Shown here: positions 54,312 to 64,000 of the stretch, piece after piece
How the letters are laid out: each line of letters opens with the position of its first letter
Numbering within the stretch: the stretch's first letter is position 1
NCBI GenBank assembly: GCA_030278955.1
Contig: JAOANR010000008.1
Coordinates: forward strand, 40,655,301-40,719,300
Direction of reading: 5' to 3'
Origin: Hygrophila difformis
Taxonomy: Eukaryota; Streptophyta; Magnoliopsida; Lamiales; Acanthaceae
DNA length: 64,000 bases
Made by a program: the position numbers and the translations under genes
Notes under the pieces: model-generated
Told to the model about the DNA's origin: nothing
The model's database searches: none
What the model saw: only the letters and a program-made list of their open reading frames with translations

Positions 54312-55694
54312 TCAAGATGTTTATCCCGATGAATTACCCAAGGGGCTACCACCAATAAGAGGATTGAGCCTCGCATGGACTTCATTCCGGGGTCTTCATT
54401 TCCTAATAGGGCCGCATATAAGTGCAATCCGGAAGAAGGAAAGGAGATCCAAAGACAAGTCCAAGAGTTGTTGGACAAAGGATGGGTGAGAGAAAGTCTT
54501 TCTCCATGCGCGGTACCCGTGATCTTAGTGCCTAAAAAGGATGGTTCTTGGCGCATGTGTGTGGATTGTAGGGCGGTGAATGCTATCACAATCAAGTATA
54601 GGCATCCCATTCCAAGGTTGGACGAGATGTTGGATAAGTTGCATGGTTCCCAAGTGTTTTCAAAGATAGACTTGAGAAGTGGATACCATCAAATAAGGAT
54701 GCAACCGGGGGATGAGTGGAAGACCGCATTCAAGAACAAAATGGGTTTGTATGAGTGGTTAGTTATGCTATTCGGGCTAACTAATGCACCATCTACTTTT
54801 ATGCGTTTAATGAATCATGTGCTTAGATCTTTCATTGGTCATTTTGTGGTAGTGTATTTTGATGATATCTTGATATATAGTAAGAATGAAGAAGATCATG
54901 TTGAGCATGTTAGGCTAGTTTTGGAAAAGCTTAGAGAAGAAAAGTTGTATGCTAATTTTAAGAAATGTACTTTCCATACTAATCAAGTTGTATTCCTTGG
55001 TTTTGTAGTGAGCAAAGAAGGACTCAAGGTAGATGCGTCAAAGATCAAGGCTATCCAAGATTGGACACCTCCTACTAACATAGGAGAAATTAGGAGTTTT
55101 CTTGGATTATGTGGCTTCTTTACAAGATTTGTTGCTAATTTTAGTCTTATTGCCTCTCCTTTGACAGGATTGCTTAAAAAGGGAGTTCCATCCAAATGGG
55201 GCAAAGATCAACAAGAGGCATTTGAAACACTAAAGAAGAAGCTAACTCAAGCACCGGTGTTGGCACTTCCAAACTTTGACAAGACCTTTGAGTTGGAGTG
55301 TGATGCTTCGGGTAAAGGCATGGGAGCGGTATTACTACAAGAGGGTAAACCTATTGCATTTCATAGTGAAAAATTTGGTTGTTCGGTTTTAAATTACCCT
55401 ACTTATGATAAAGAGTTATATGCCATTGTGTGTGCTTTGAGAACTTGGCAACATTATCTCTTAGCAAAGGAGTTTGTGATACATACCGATCATGAGACAT
55501 TGAAGCATTTGAGGAGTCAACAAAAGCTTAATCGAAGGCATGCCGGGTGTATTTCATTCATAGAGACATTTCCCTACATCATCAAGTACAACAAGGGAAA
55601 AGACAACGTGGTAGCGGATGCCTTGTCAAGGTGTATAGCTTTAGTTTCTTTTGCTTCAATCGGAGTTCTAGAACTCCGGGAATCGAGTCCTTAA
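54312..55694 (+). pseudogene. Element 0: reverse transcriptase and RNase H (right part)
   Basis: After TSD TCAAG the linker resumes ([16 protein letters not shown]), shifts frame near 54370, then stays open for 439 codons. [91 protein letters not shown] (about 54852-54872). RNase [47 protein letters not shown]. All catalytic acids are visible. LVMPFG is LVMLFG. After VADALSR the homology fades near 55660, where family D sequence begins. Confidence 0.9.
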
Positions 55695-56084
55695 CATATG
55701 CTAAAAAGAGGAGTCATGAAAGGGACACAAGAAACCATGATTTCTATTACATCTTCCTAAAACAAACCTAGTCAAGTTTAAACAACCTTAAACTAGTTTT
55801 GGATGAGGTGTCATACTTTGATAATCATGATTATGAACTTGATTAAGTACTGAACATCTCTTAATGACTTCTAATCTTGTTTTGAAGGTGTTAAGGACAT
55901 CCGAAGAACACTTCCATGCCTTAGTCTTTTTGATATATCTTTTCCCTTGCTTTGTGCCTATGCTATACCTTTGTAAGTGCTTTGTTCTTATGATTTTTCC
56001 CATCTTTAATAGGTATAGGGCGAGTGGAAGCGTAAGAGTGATTTTGGAAGCTCATAAATCATTTCAGCAAAAAGTGAGTACATC

Positions 56085-56165
56085 GCGAGAAGAAAGTCAA
56101 TATTGCGCAAGCCAAAATTCGGTATATAGCGTGAGGAAGTTTGGTACATTGGCGGTGAAGCTTGG
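56085..56165 (+). repeat. Type IV motif cluster (TACATCGCGAGAAG) in family D copy 1
   Basis: Repeated GTACATCGCGAGAAG, TATTGCGCAAGCC, TATATAGCGTGAGG and TACATTGGCGGTG at about 20-bp spacing. The second copy at 63765-63860 has more and cleaner repeats. Confidence 0.65.
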
Positions 56166-56374
56166 GAAGGAAGTTGAGATGACTTGCAACTTGATGGGAA
56201 GGTGAAGGCTTACAAAGGAGTGAACTTGCTACCCATTGAACCGGTCACATGTAACCACCTTTGTTGACTTTTAAGGCATTAAGTGGATGAGTGTAACTTC
56301 CATTGTAACTTGTTTACCAATTTAGAAGGTTGCATATGACTTGTGATTGGAGGTCACTTGCTCTTCCCTCCATC

Positions 56375-56382
56375 TATAAATA
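56375..56382 (+). promoter_or_regulatory. TATA box of family D copy 1
   Basis: TATAAATA, followed by GGAGC and a pyrimidine-rich stretch. Confidence 0.65.
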
Positions 56383-56801
56383 GGAGCTCATTTGTAATCT
56401 TCCACAACTTTTGATCCCTTGTAAACTTTGAGAATTTTCTCTCTTGGAATGAAGATTTCATTCTTTCTTTTTTTCAATTTTCGTCACTTGTGAAGGGTGA
56501 GAAAATGAGAGACGTTTAGCCTACGTGAGGGCGTGAAATCGGGTGAAGCTTGGAGTAGCTTTGTTCGTGGGGACGAGGAATGGACGTCCTCGGGTTCCCT
56601 CGGTCGATTGCTCGATTTGGAGTGGATGAGGCCATGTAGAAGGCACATTGGTTGCTTCCATCGAGATCGTGTCATGAGGCTAAGTCCACTATCCTTTTCA
56701 ATTCCGCATTGTTTTTAGTTTAATCCATCGGATCACAACTCTTCTTCTCCAATCTCTTCTCCAATCGTGTCATGATACGATTTTGTTGTTGTTTTGTGAT
56801 C

Positions 56802-57577
56802 ATCCATAAACTAATGAAGCTCATCACATAGCTAAACTTTTCTTTAAGGAAATTGTGAGATTGCATGGGGTCCCTAAGACCATTGTTTCGGATAGATATT
56901 CTAAGTTCATTAGCTATTTTTTGAAATCCTTGTGGCATGAGATAGGAAATAAGTTGTTGTTCTCTACTTCTTATCACCCTCAAACTGATGGTCAAACTGA
57001 ATATGTGAATAGGGTTTTAGGAAATCTACTTAGAATCATTGTGAGTAGCAATAGTAAGAGTTGGGATGAATGTTTGCCATACATTGAGTTTGCTTACAAT
57101 CGTCATGTTCACTCTGCTACTCATATGTCTCCTTTTGAAGTAGTTTATGGACTTAATCCTCTTACGCCCACTGACCTTATGCCATTGCCAAGCAATGAGC
57201 AATTAAATGTCAGTGGTAGGGAACGAGCTAAACGGATCAAGGACATGCATGTGCAAGTCAAGGAAAGTTTGGAGAAGGCAACTCAAACATATGCTAAATA
57301 TGCCAATAGAGGACGCAAGGCCGTGGTGCTTCAACCGGGAGATTTGGTTTGGGTCCATATGAGGAAGGAAAGGTTTCCGGCCCAACGGAAGGATAAGTTG
57401 TCTCCAAGAGGAGATGGACTATTTAGAGTGATCGAGAGGATCAATGATAATGCTTACAAATTGGATCTACCTAGTGAATATGGTATTAATCCTTCTTTTA
57501 ATATTTCAGATCTTACCTTGTATGAGCTTGGAGATGAGGAGCAAGATCGGTTGAAGTCTCAACCTTCTCAAGGGGGT
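56802..57577 (+). pseudogene. Element 0: integrase C-terminal half
   Basis: Begins [18 protein letters not shown] and stays open to 57580. Core: TIVSDRYSKFISYF (second catalytic Asp), [39 protein letters not shown] (catalytic Glu). C-terminus: [51 protein letters not shown]. Unlike elements 1 and C, translation stops exactly at the LTR start (SQGG then TGA), so no LTR-encoded tail is present. The N-terminal half is missing. This is the best-preserved integrase C-terminus in the window. Confidence 0.9.
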
Positions 57578-58503
57578 TGAGAGTGACGAGGACGTCCCGA
57601 CTTCAACAATCAACAACAATGGAGTATGCATCATATTGACAAGGGAAGATGAAGAATGAGGCTTGAAAGAAGAAAAGAAGGCATTTGGAGAAGAAGAGAA
57701 GGAGATATGAAGAAAGAGACAAGGCACAAGACATGTCTACCTATGTTTCCATTACATGTGTAAAAACAATCTTGATTAGATGTTTGCTTGTATTTTCTCA
57801 ATAAGTATGATCTCATCAAGATATATGTATTGAGACATACTAATACTAGTAGGTTGACTAGGATAGTCCTAGGTTTGTGTCTTAGTGTTGGTTGTGTTTG
57901 TGAGGAGTTACATTGGTTGGAAGTTAAGACGGAGTTGAGATGAGAGTAAGGGCCTTGTTTGGCTCTTTGACCGCCCCCTTTTCCATGTTTTGGGCGTGAG
58001 GCTTGGCCTTTAAATAGGCCATCACTTACACTTGTATGAATTTTAGCTTTTGATGATAATTGAACACATTATTTTGAAATTTGAGAGTTCTCTCTTTTCA
58101 ATTCTCTAGAGTGGTAGTTAGAACCAAACAAGTGTGTATCCCTTTCTCCCTTTCCCTATTGCCAAGCTGCGGCCATCACCACCTTCCACCACCATGGCCG
58201 AGCATCAAGGAGAGGAGATCGAAGAAATGATTCCATGGCTAGCTCCATCGGGGTCGTGACACGTGAGGCGTGAAGGAAGCTTCCACGGGTCCCTTGGAAG
58301 ATCAATCAAGCTCGGCGGACGGTTCCACCATAGGAGGGTGGGGGTCGCTCGAGTTCTTGCTTGGAGTTTCAAGTTTCATCCTTCTTCATCCAAGTAATTT
58401 CCATTTCTTTTGATCTTGTGTTGCTTCTCGGCCACTTGGCCAATTCTTTGGAATTTGTGCTTTTGATCTTCTTTTCGGTTTAGACACTTCATGATCCTTG
58501 GCA
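57578..58503 (+). mobile_element. 3' LTR of element 0
   Basis: Preceded by a polypurine tract (AAGGGGG, 57570-57576). Starts TGAGAGTGACGAGGACG and ends TCATGATCCTTGGCA at 58503; followed by F gag at ACAAC, the expected TSD (the partner is lost with the 5' end). A TATA-like TTTAAATA lies at 58009-58016. No palindrome motif cluster seen. The remainder is AG-rich with no open frame worth calling. Confidence 0.82.
58009..58016 (+). promoter_or_regulatory. TATA-like box of the element 0 LTR
   Basis: TTTAAATA between GGCC and GGCC arms (GGCCTTTAAATAGGCC). Confidence 0.6.
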
Positions 58504-59470
58504 ACAACTACTCTGATTTCAAGAAGGTTTAGTTGGCTGTGACAGAGTTCCGAGACTATGCCCTGCTATGGTGGCAGAAATTTTGCTCAGATCTTCACAC
58601 TGCAGGGAGACCTTAGGTCACCGATTGGGAGTATTTATTGAACATTATGAAACATCGTTTTGTACACATACCTATAAACCTGATATGTATATGAAATTAG
58701 TGGACCTCCAACAAGGCACTAAAACTGTATAAGAGTACTATCGTGAGATGGAAATGCTCATGAGGAGGGCTCAAGTGAATGAGGAACCACAAATCACACT
58801 CACCAGATTTGTCAAGCACCTCAGGCCCGAAATCCATGAAGAAATGGAGATGAGGGGTTACATCAACATCACAGATCTAGTTTGCAAGGCTGCTAGGTAT
58901 GAGGCCCAACTGAAGAGGAAGTCCTATTGGCCCACTCCATCTCCCTCAGGACATTACAATTACAACCCTAACAAGCCATGGTTGATCCGACCACCACCAA
59001 ATTACAGGCAGCCGCAACCGCAGCAGCCGCAACAGCAGGGTCGGGATCGGCAGAGAGGGTTTGATTTAGGACAGGCTTTCAAGGCCTATAATCAAGAGGA
59101 AAGAAACAGAGCCCCAGCTCCAGCTCAGGGCAGAGAACAGAGACCACCCGCCAGAGATACATGAGATATCATCTGTTTCAAGTGCGGAAAGAAAGGTCAT
59201 TACGCGACAATATGCAACAATCCGCCAAAGAGAGTGGCTATCCTCAATACTGGAGAGGACCAAAGACCTGTGGTCGAGGTTGAACCGGGTGTATTCAGGA
59301 TCTATGATTCTGAAGATGAGCATGAATTCGAAGATCCTGAACTACAAGAGTATCACCAAGGAGAACCGGTCAATCCAGAAGTCGTGCCCGAAGATGAGGA
59401 CGACGTGAATATTTTGGTTGCTATGAGAACTTTGAGTGCTGACGAGAGCCAGAATCTGTAGACAATGAAC
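58504..59470 (+). pseudogene. Gag of element F, 5' truncated
   Basis: Starts inside the Gag fold (NNYSDFKKV), with EFRDYALLWWQKF and several stops up to 58740. It is then open: EYYREMEMLMRRAQVNEEP, RFVKHLRPEIHEEMEMRGY, a Pro/Gln-rich stretch (QPQPQQPQQQGRDRQRG), stop TGA at 59162, CCHC knuckle CFKCGKKGHYATICNN (about 59180-59227), and an acidic linker ending at TAG 59459. Its 5' part lies beyond the left side of element 0, which inserted here. Confidence 0.88.
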
Positions 59471-60318
59471 AAAGGGAGAATCTTTTCCATTGTCGTTGTA
59501 CTATTTTAGGCAATAATGCCACTGTCATTGTTGATAACGGTAGCTGCACTAATGTAGTAAGTTTATACACTGTTCGCAGGTTAATGCTACCAACTGAAGA
59601 GCACTCCAAGCCCTACCAATTGATGTGGATGAATCAGAGTGGCAGAACAAAAGTCACACAACAAGCATGGGTTCCGATTACCAAAGGAACATACACCGAG
59701 AAGGTCCTGTGCGATGTTGTGCCGATGGACGCCTGTCATGTATTATTGGGTAGGCCGTGGTTATTCGATAAGGATGCCACGTATAGAGGAAAAGCGAATG
59801 TACTGTACTTTAAGCACGAGCAGTGTGATTACTTGTTCAAGCCTTTATATGTTAAAGTTGTTCAGCTTGATCAAGAGAAGTTGAAGGAAAACATCGCCCA
59901 AGAGGAGGCTAATTTCAAAGCAAAGGCCAGGGGCAAAGCCAAGATTGGAGAATCACCCAGCGGTCCAACTACTGCCAGTCAATGTCTGATATTGACTAAA
60001 TCCGAGTTCAAGCAAGCCGCACTAGAGCCTGAATTTACGGGTCACTATTTCCTTACTTACATTAAACCTGATGATTCCATTTCTAGAACTATCACTGCTG
60101 CACCTAAATTGCCTTTGGAATTTTCTAAAATGCTTAACAGGAACAAGGATGTTTTTCCGGATGAAGTCCCAGCTGGACTCCCACCATTGAGAGGCGTTGA
60201 GCACCGAATTGATTACGTTCTCAAAGCATCCCTCCCGAACCGACCAGCCTACCGCATGAATCTGGAGGAAACAAAGGAAGTACAGCAGCATGTTCAAGCA
60301 TTACTTGACAGGGGATAG
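59471..60318 (+). pseudogene. Protease and linker of element F
   Basis: A frameshift after 59461, then one frame to 60318: VIVDNGSCTNVVSLYTVRR (active site D-N-G, about 59527), YQLMWMNQSGRTKVTQQAW, CDVVPMDACHVLLGRPWLFDKD. A linker follows (KARGKAKIGESPSGPTT, EFTGHYFLTYIKPDDSISR), then PAGLPPLRGVEHRIDYV, NRPAYRMNLEETKEVQQH. The stop TAG at 60316 replaces the Trp of the GWVRES block (G-to-A). This is the most complete protease in the window. Confidence 0.88.
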
Positions 60319-61060
60319 GTCCGTGAAAGTCTATCGCCTTGTGCCGTCCCAGTCTTACTTGTACCTAAGAAGAACGGTGAATGGAGAATGTGTGTTGATT
60401 GCCGTGTAGTTAACGCTATCACCATCAAATACCGTCATCCAATTCCCCGACTGGACGACATGTTGGATGATCTGGGAGGAGCCAGTGTTTTACAAAGATC
60501 GATCTCAAGAGCAGATATCATCAAATTCACATGCAACCGGGCGACGAATGGAAGACCGCCTTCAAGACCAAGTTTGGTCTATATGAGTGGCTTGTCATGC
60601 CATTCGGGCTGACTAACGCACCTTCTACGTTTATGCGTCTAATGAATGAAACTCTAAGACAATTTATTGGGAAATTTGTTGTTGTTTATTTTGACGATAT
60701 CCTAATTTATAGTTGCATTAATGTCGACCATGTTTCGCATGTTCAATAGGTGTTGAGCAGACTTCGATCAATGCAGCTATATGCCAACTACGAGAAGTGC
60801 ATCTTCTATATGTCAGAGGTCACTTTTCTGGGATTCGTGGTTGGAAAAGATGGACTTAAAGTGGACGAATCAAAGATCCGAGCAATATCTGAATGGAAAC
60901 CGCCGACAACTGTTCAGGAAGTTCGCAGTTTTCTAGGCTTGAGCGGTTTCTTTCGTCGATTCGTCCGAGTATTTAGTATTATAGTGGCCCCAATCAATGC
61001 TCTCCTCAAGAAAGAAAAATTCTTTCAAATGGGGGCCTGCTCAGCAGAAAGCGTTCGTCG
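60319..61060 (+). pseudogene. Reverse transcriptase of element F
   Basis: [51 protein letters not shown]; a frameshift near 60495; then [46 protein letters not shown] (about 60681-60701), stop TAG at 60747 (CAG-to-TAG), [33 protein letters not shown] further frameshift near 61020 leads into RNase H. The catalytic Asp pair is intact. Confidence 0.88.
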
Positions 61061-61456
61061 AGCTCAAAGATAAGCTGACTCATGCACCTGTCCTCGCGCT
61101 GCCCAATTTCGACTTGCCATTCGAGGTTGAAAGCGATGCTTCCGGAATTGGAATGGGGGCTGTATTACTGCAGGAAAGGAGGCCGATTGCATACTACAGC
61201 GAAAAATTCAGTGGGGCACAACTGAATTACTCGACATACGACAAGGAATTGTATGCAATTGTGCGCGCCTTAAGGATGTGGCAGCATTATCTGAGAGGAA
61301 GAGAATTTGTCATCAACACTGATGACGAAACCATCAAACACATCAGATCTCAAGACCGGCTCAACAAGAGACATGCACGCTGGAGTGCATTTCTTAAGAC
61401 TTTTCCCTACGTGATCAAGTATCAGAAAGGAAAAGATAACATTGTAGCAGACGCGC
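60997..61456 (+). pseudogene. RNase H of element F, cut by LTR E
   Basis: [43 protein letters not shown] (Asp), [12 protein letters not shown] (Glu), [11 protein letters not shown] (Asp), [23 protein letters not shown] is altered to VINTDDE, losing the usual His. The frame is cut at 61456 in the ADALSRR block by LTR E. Integrase and the 3' end are not in the window. Confidence 0.88.
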
Positions 61457-62817
61457 TGGCATGGTAGCACGGATCAACCAACCCGACCCGACTGATAGAC
61501 GATCCGATCCGGATATGTGGAACATGAAGAATAATATTTTATGTTATCCGGAAGAACTAATTATGAAGAAAGCGGAAGAATTAAAGCTAACCATGGACGC
61601 AAAGGTTATCGGAAGACCACCGGAATCCCACCGGAGTATCACCGGAATTCCGCCGGATTCCGGCAAGTCAACGCCGGTCAATGCCGGAGGTCAACAGGTC
61701 AACGGCGGTCAATGGGTTCCCATGTCTAGTTGCATCGAACCAAAATGATATTGGGTTTAATTCAAGAAAAGATCCATTGGACTCAAGCCAATTGAAAGTC
61801 CACCTAGGCCCATCCTCTCTACAAGCCCATTGGCAGTCCGGCCCAGTAGTAGCCCCACTCGGCCCAGTCTTCAAATCGGTCCAAGCCGAACGCCTGCACC
61901 ACCGGCCCACATTCCCTTCCGGCCCACACTCTTCAGCAGCCCTTTACACTAAAGCCCACTTCGGAACCGGCCCAAATCTCCGAGCCCAATGCGAGATTAG
62001 TCCAAGCAATCTGAGCCGGCCCAGACTGCCTCCTCCCATGGACCGGCCCACTCCTCGCTCAGTCGAGGCCCGCCAACCCTCCGGCCCACCCCACGATGCC
62101 CTCTTCCTTCCAACGGTGCCCACACCGAGTTCCGTCCACCTCTTCCGTTGAGTTGTCGTCATCGACCGGAAGACGGCGGGTCGTCTTCAAGCTGTTGGCC
62201 ATCGTAAGCTCCGTCGCTTTCCCACTCCGGCCACCATCATCCCTCCACCAACAGCGGCTACCGCCCCTCAAAGAAGCTGCTCCGGTGCCCGCCTGCAACT
62301 CCGGCCACCGCCCGCATCGAGCTACCGCACCACTCTCGAACCCGCCATCTACCAGTAGCTTCGTCCCCAACTTTAGGACCCCTGGAAACTCTCCAATGAG
62401 CTCCTTTCAGCGGCGGACATCCATGGCCGTCTCCGGTCATCTTCATCAATGGAGGAAACTCTTCAATTATCCTTTCGAGCTCCGACACCAGCTGCTGCAC
62501 TCCTCCCTCGCCACCATCATCACCATGGCCTCCGACAGCTTCTCTCCAAAGCTCCGGCAGCCTTTCCATTATTCCAGCGAGCCCCCGAAAACCGAAGCTT
62601 TGCCGAGAAGGAAGCCCCGACTTGCCGCCGCAAGCTTTCGACCACCTCCGGCCAAGGTTCCCGATGCTGCCTCGGTCCATGGCTTGGCCTCCGGCAGCCC
62701 CAGCACCATCTCCAACCTTCCTACCACCCCTCGCGAGCTCCGGCCACCTCCTCCACTCCCGTCGGCGCCATCGCCCCACCTCCTGTTGCTCGTGCATCCA
62801 TTTGGAGAAGAAGAGTC

Positions 62818-63148
62818 CGCAGGTGCGGTCTCATACCGCACCTGCCCCAAAGAAGACCGCACCTCCATCCTTTGGCCACAAGAAGACCGCACCTCATGGG
62901 TTGAGAGAAGACCGCACCCTCCTGTTGGCCTCTTCCCCATTTTTCTAACATATCCCTCACCTTTGCCTTTTAAACCGCATCCCCCTTTCTTCTTTATTTC
63001 ACAAACCGCATCAACCCCTATATTTACATATGTAAACCGCACCTACCCCTTCATAACCTTTCAGAACGCATCCCCCTTTGGTTGCACTAAACCGCACCTT
63101 GCCAAAAGAGATCTCTTAACCGCACCTGATATCCCCTTAAACCGCATC
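62818..63148. repeat. Type I motif cluster in LTR E, mostly one orientation
   Basis: One forward GGTGCGGTCTC and about 11 reverse sites (AGACCGCACC, TAAACCGCATC, TAAACCGCACC). The forward/reverse pairing seen in family A is nearly absent, so hairpins are not a constant feature of the module. Confidence 0.88.
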
Positions 63149-63275
63149 TACCTTCCTCATTTCATAGGCTAAGTATTTTCTTGGGGTTTATAGGTTGTTT
63201 GATGTCTTTAGCTAGTTGTTTAATTTCTTTTAGGCTTGTTATTTCCTTTGTAATGATTGTTGGATTTGGGGGAGC

Positions 63276-63284
63276 TATATATAT
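63276..63284 (+). promoter_or_regulatory. TATA box of LTR E
   Basis: TATATATAT between GAGC and GCTC arms, with G and C runs outside, about 130 bp after the motif cluster. Confidence 0.75.
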
Positions 63285-63607
63285 GCTCACCCCCCTCATT
63301 TTGTAACCCACCTTTTGAAATGAATTAATTGATGAACACTTGGTGAGTGGATTTCTTTGTTTTGAAAGGTCACCATGAGTTCTTCCATCTAGGTTGAATT
63401 CTTTTGAGTATTTGAGGTGTGCTCAATCTTATAGACACCGTGAGGATATCGGTTGAGGGATTTGGTGAACACTTCATGTGTTAGTAAGATCCAAGATTGA
63501 GTATCCAAAGAGGAAATCTCACTTATCCTTTTATTTTTCCGTTTTTCCATCTTGTGTTCTTCATCTAGTTCTTGCTCCATAAATCGTATCCAATCCGATC
63601 CATGGCA

Positions 63608-64000
63608 CTTAGTCTTTTTATATATCTTTTTCCTTGCTTTGTCCCTATGCTATATCCTTAAAAGTGCTTTGTTCTTATGATTTTTCCCATCTTTTATAGG
63701 TATAGGGCGAGTGGAAACATAAAAAGTGACTTCGAAAGTTCACAAATAGTTTCAGCAAAGTTCAGTACATCGCGAGAAGAAGATCAGTATAGCGCGACCA
63801 AATTTCGGGACAAAGCGTGAGGAAATTCGGTACATAGCGCGAGAAGTTCGGTACATGGCGGGATGAAAGCTTTGAGGAGGAAGTAAGGATGACTTGCAAC
63901 TTGCTAAGTAAGTTATAACTACCAAGGGTGCAACTTGCTACCTCTTGAGGAGGTCACATGTAACTTCCATTGTTGACTTTTAAGGCATTAAGTGTGTGAG
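63608..64000 (+). mobile_element. Family D sequence, copy 2 (runs off the right edge)
   Basis: Matches 55919-56280 of copy 1 and begins abruptly at the LTR E end. It carries the type IV motif cluster (63765-63860: GTACATCGCGAGAAG, TATAGCGCGACC, ACAAAGCGTGAGG, TACATAGCGCGAGAAG, TACATGGCGGGA). No coding sequence. Confidence 0.72.

Larger units (their letters stand above)
55695..56801 (+). mobile_element. LTR-like copy of family D inside element 0 (boundaries approximate)
   Basis: Non-coding sequence between the RNase H and the integrase core of element 0. From 55919 it matches 63608-64000 (TTAGTCTTTTT, CTTGCTTTGTGCCTATGC, TTTTTCCCATCTTTAATAGG, GTACATCGCGAGAAGAA). A TATA box lies at 56375, followed by a typical LTR start region. 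The integrase zinc domain and first catalytic Asp of element 0 are missing here, so insertion was accompanied by deletion. I cannot place the ends or a TSD. Confidence 0.7.
61457..63607 (+). mobile_element. LTR E, about 2.15 kb, with type I motif; flanks do not match
   Basis: Starts TGGCATGGTAGCACGG and ends CGATCCATGGCA, both resembling LTR B. 61740-62815 is GC- and Pro-codon-rich and gives overlapping long frames on both strands (for example 62096-63172 plus and 62258-62797 minus), a composition effect rather than genes. A type I cluster (62818-63148) and a TATA box (63276) follow. The left flank is element F (CGCGC) and the right flank is family D (CTTAG): no TSD. I read it as an LTR produced by recombination between two separate insertions. 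Confidence 0.82.

Noticed and set aside
55864..56205. 113-codon frame in the family D copy as a gene
   Set aside because: Non-conserved relative to 63608-64000, where the same DNA has indels that break it; it lies in an LTR-like region.
52439..57577. A chromodomain at the integrase C-termini
   Set aside because: Frames end soon after the FNVADLxLYE / FNISDLTLYE block or enter the LTR tail; no aromatic-cage chromodomain pattern is visible, so the exact lineage is left open.
62096..63172. 358-codon plus-strand frame and 179-codon minus-strand frame in LTR E as host genes
   Set aside because: Long frames exist on both strands over the same bases, composition is GC- and Pro-biased, and the plus frame runs through the motif cluster. 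No domain recognised.

Overview
The window looks like nuclear DNA of a flowering plant, from a repeat-rich, probably heterochromatic region. I see no host protein-coding gene and no tRNA or rRNA gene. It contains a large minisatellite and a stack of Ty3/gypsy LTR retrotransposons nested in one another. The plant call rests on the Athila-type Gag and protease, primer-binding sites matching plant tRNA-Asp and initiator tRNA-Met, and the Ty3/gypsy domain order. I cannot name the species.

Layout. 1-9991 is a 29/30-bp minisatellite with about 0.83-1.1 kb higher-order blocks. It runs off the left edge and ends inside the reverse transcriptase of a minus-strand Athila-like element K (9992-13692) whose 4.3-kb 5' LTR is 13693-18037. 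18038-19618 is the leader and LTR of another minus-strand element (H), lying against a decayed plus-strand gag-pol (G, 19619-23006). A second Athila-type LTR, opposite in orientation to K's, is 23007-27512. From 27513 to 61456 lies the best-resolved nest. Element F (58504-61456) received element 0 (27513-28205 plus 54312-58503). Element 0 received element 1 (28206-54311, TSD TCAAG). Element 1 received a solo LTR of the C family (32616-33689), a non-autonomous element B (34037-39913) and a solo LTR of its own family (41997-52438, TSD ACATT). That solo LTR received element C (42926-52243, minus strand, TSD CCGAG). Element C's gag received a 696-bp MITE-like insertion (48738-49433). LTR E (61457-63607) and two pieces of LTR family D (about 55695-56801, 63608-64000) complete the window.

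The most interesting signal is in the LTRs. Most families carry clusters of short palindrome-forming motifs just upstream of the TATA box. In three cases a second cluster of the same motif lies downstream, in transcribed sequence. The motif does not follow element phylogeny. Two LTRs of the C family match on both sides of the cluster but carry different motifs, and the two Athila-type LTRs do the same. Conversely, the core CGGTCTA/TAAACCG is shared by Athila-type and non-Athila LTRs. This looks like an exchangeable cis-module, possibly bound by a host or element protein; that function is inference.

Element B is the other highlight. It has no RT, RNase H or integrase but carries one long reading frame: a short Gag start, a protease-like domain, an acidic linker, an unrecognised domain of about 200 residues, and about 290 residues encoded inside its own 3' LTR. 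Elements 1, C and H also encode a related tail (GPCSR, then a basic RAKKFT-like stretch) at the start of their LTRs, so pol-LTR overlap is a shared design. Nearly all coding regions carry stops or frameshifts. Many stops are single C-to-T or G-to-A changes, as expected for methylated, silenced copies. Every statement about homology or identity here comes from reading by eye; no alignment or database search was run.
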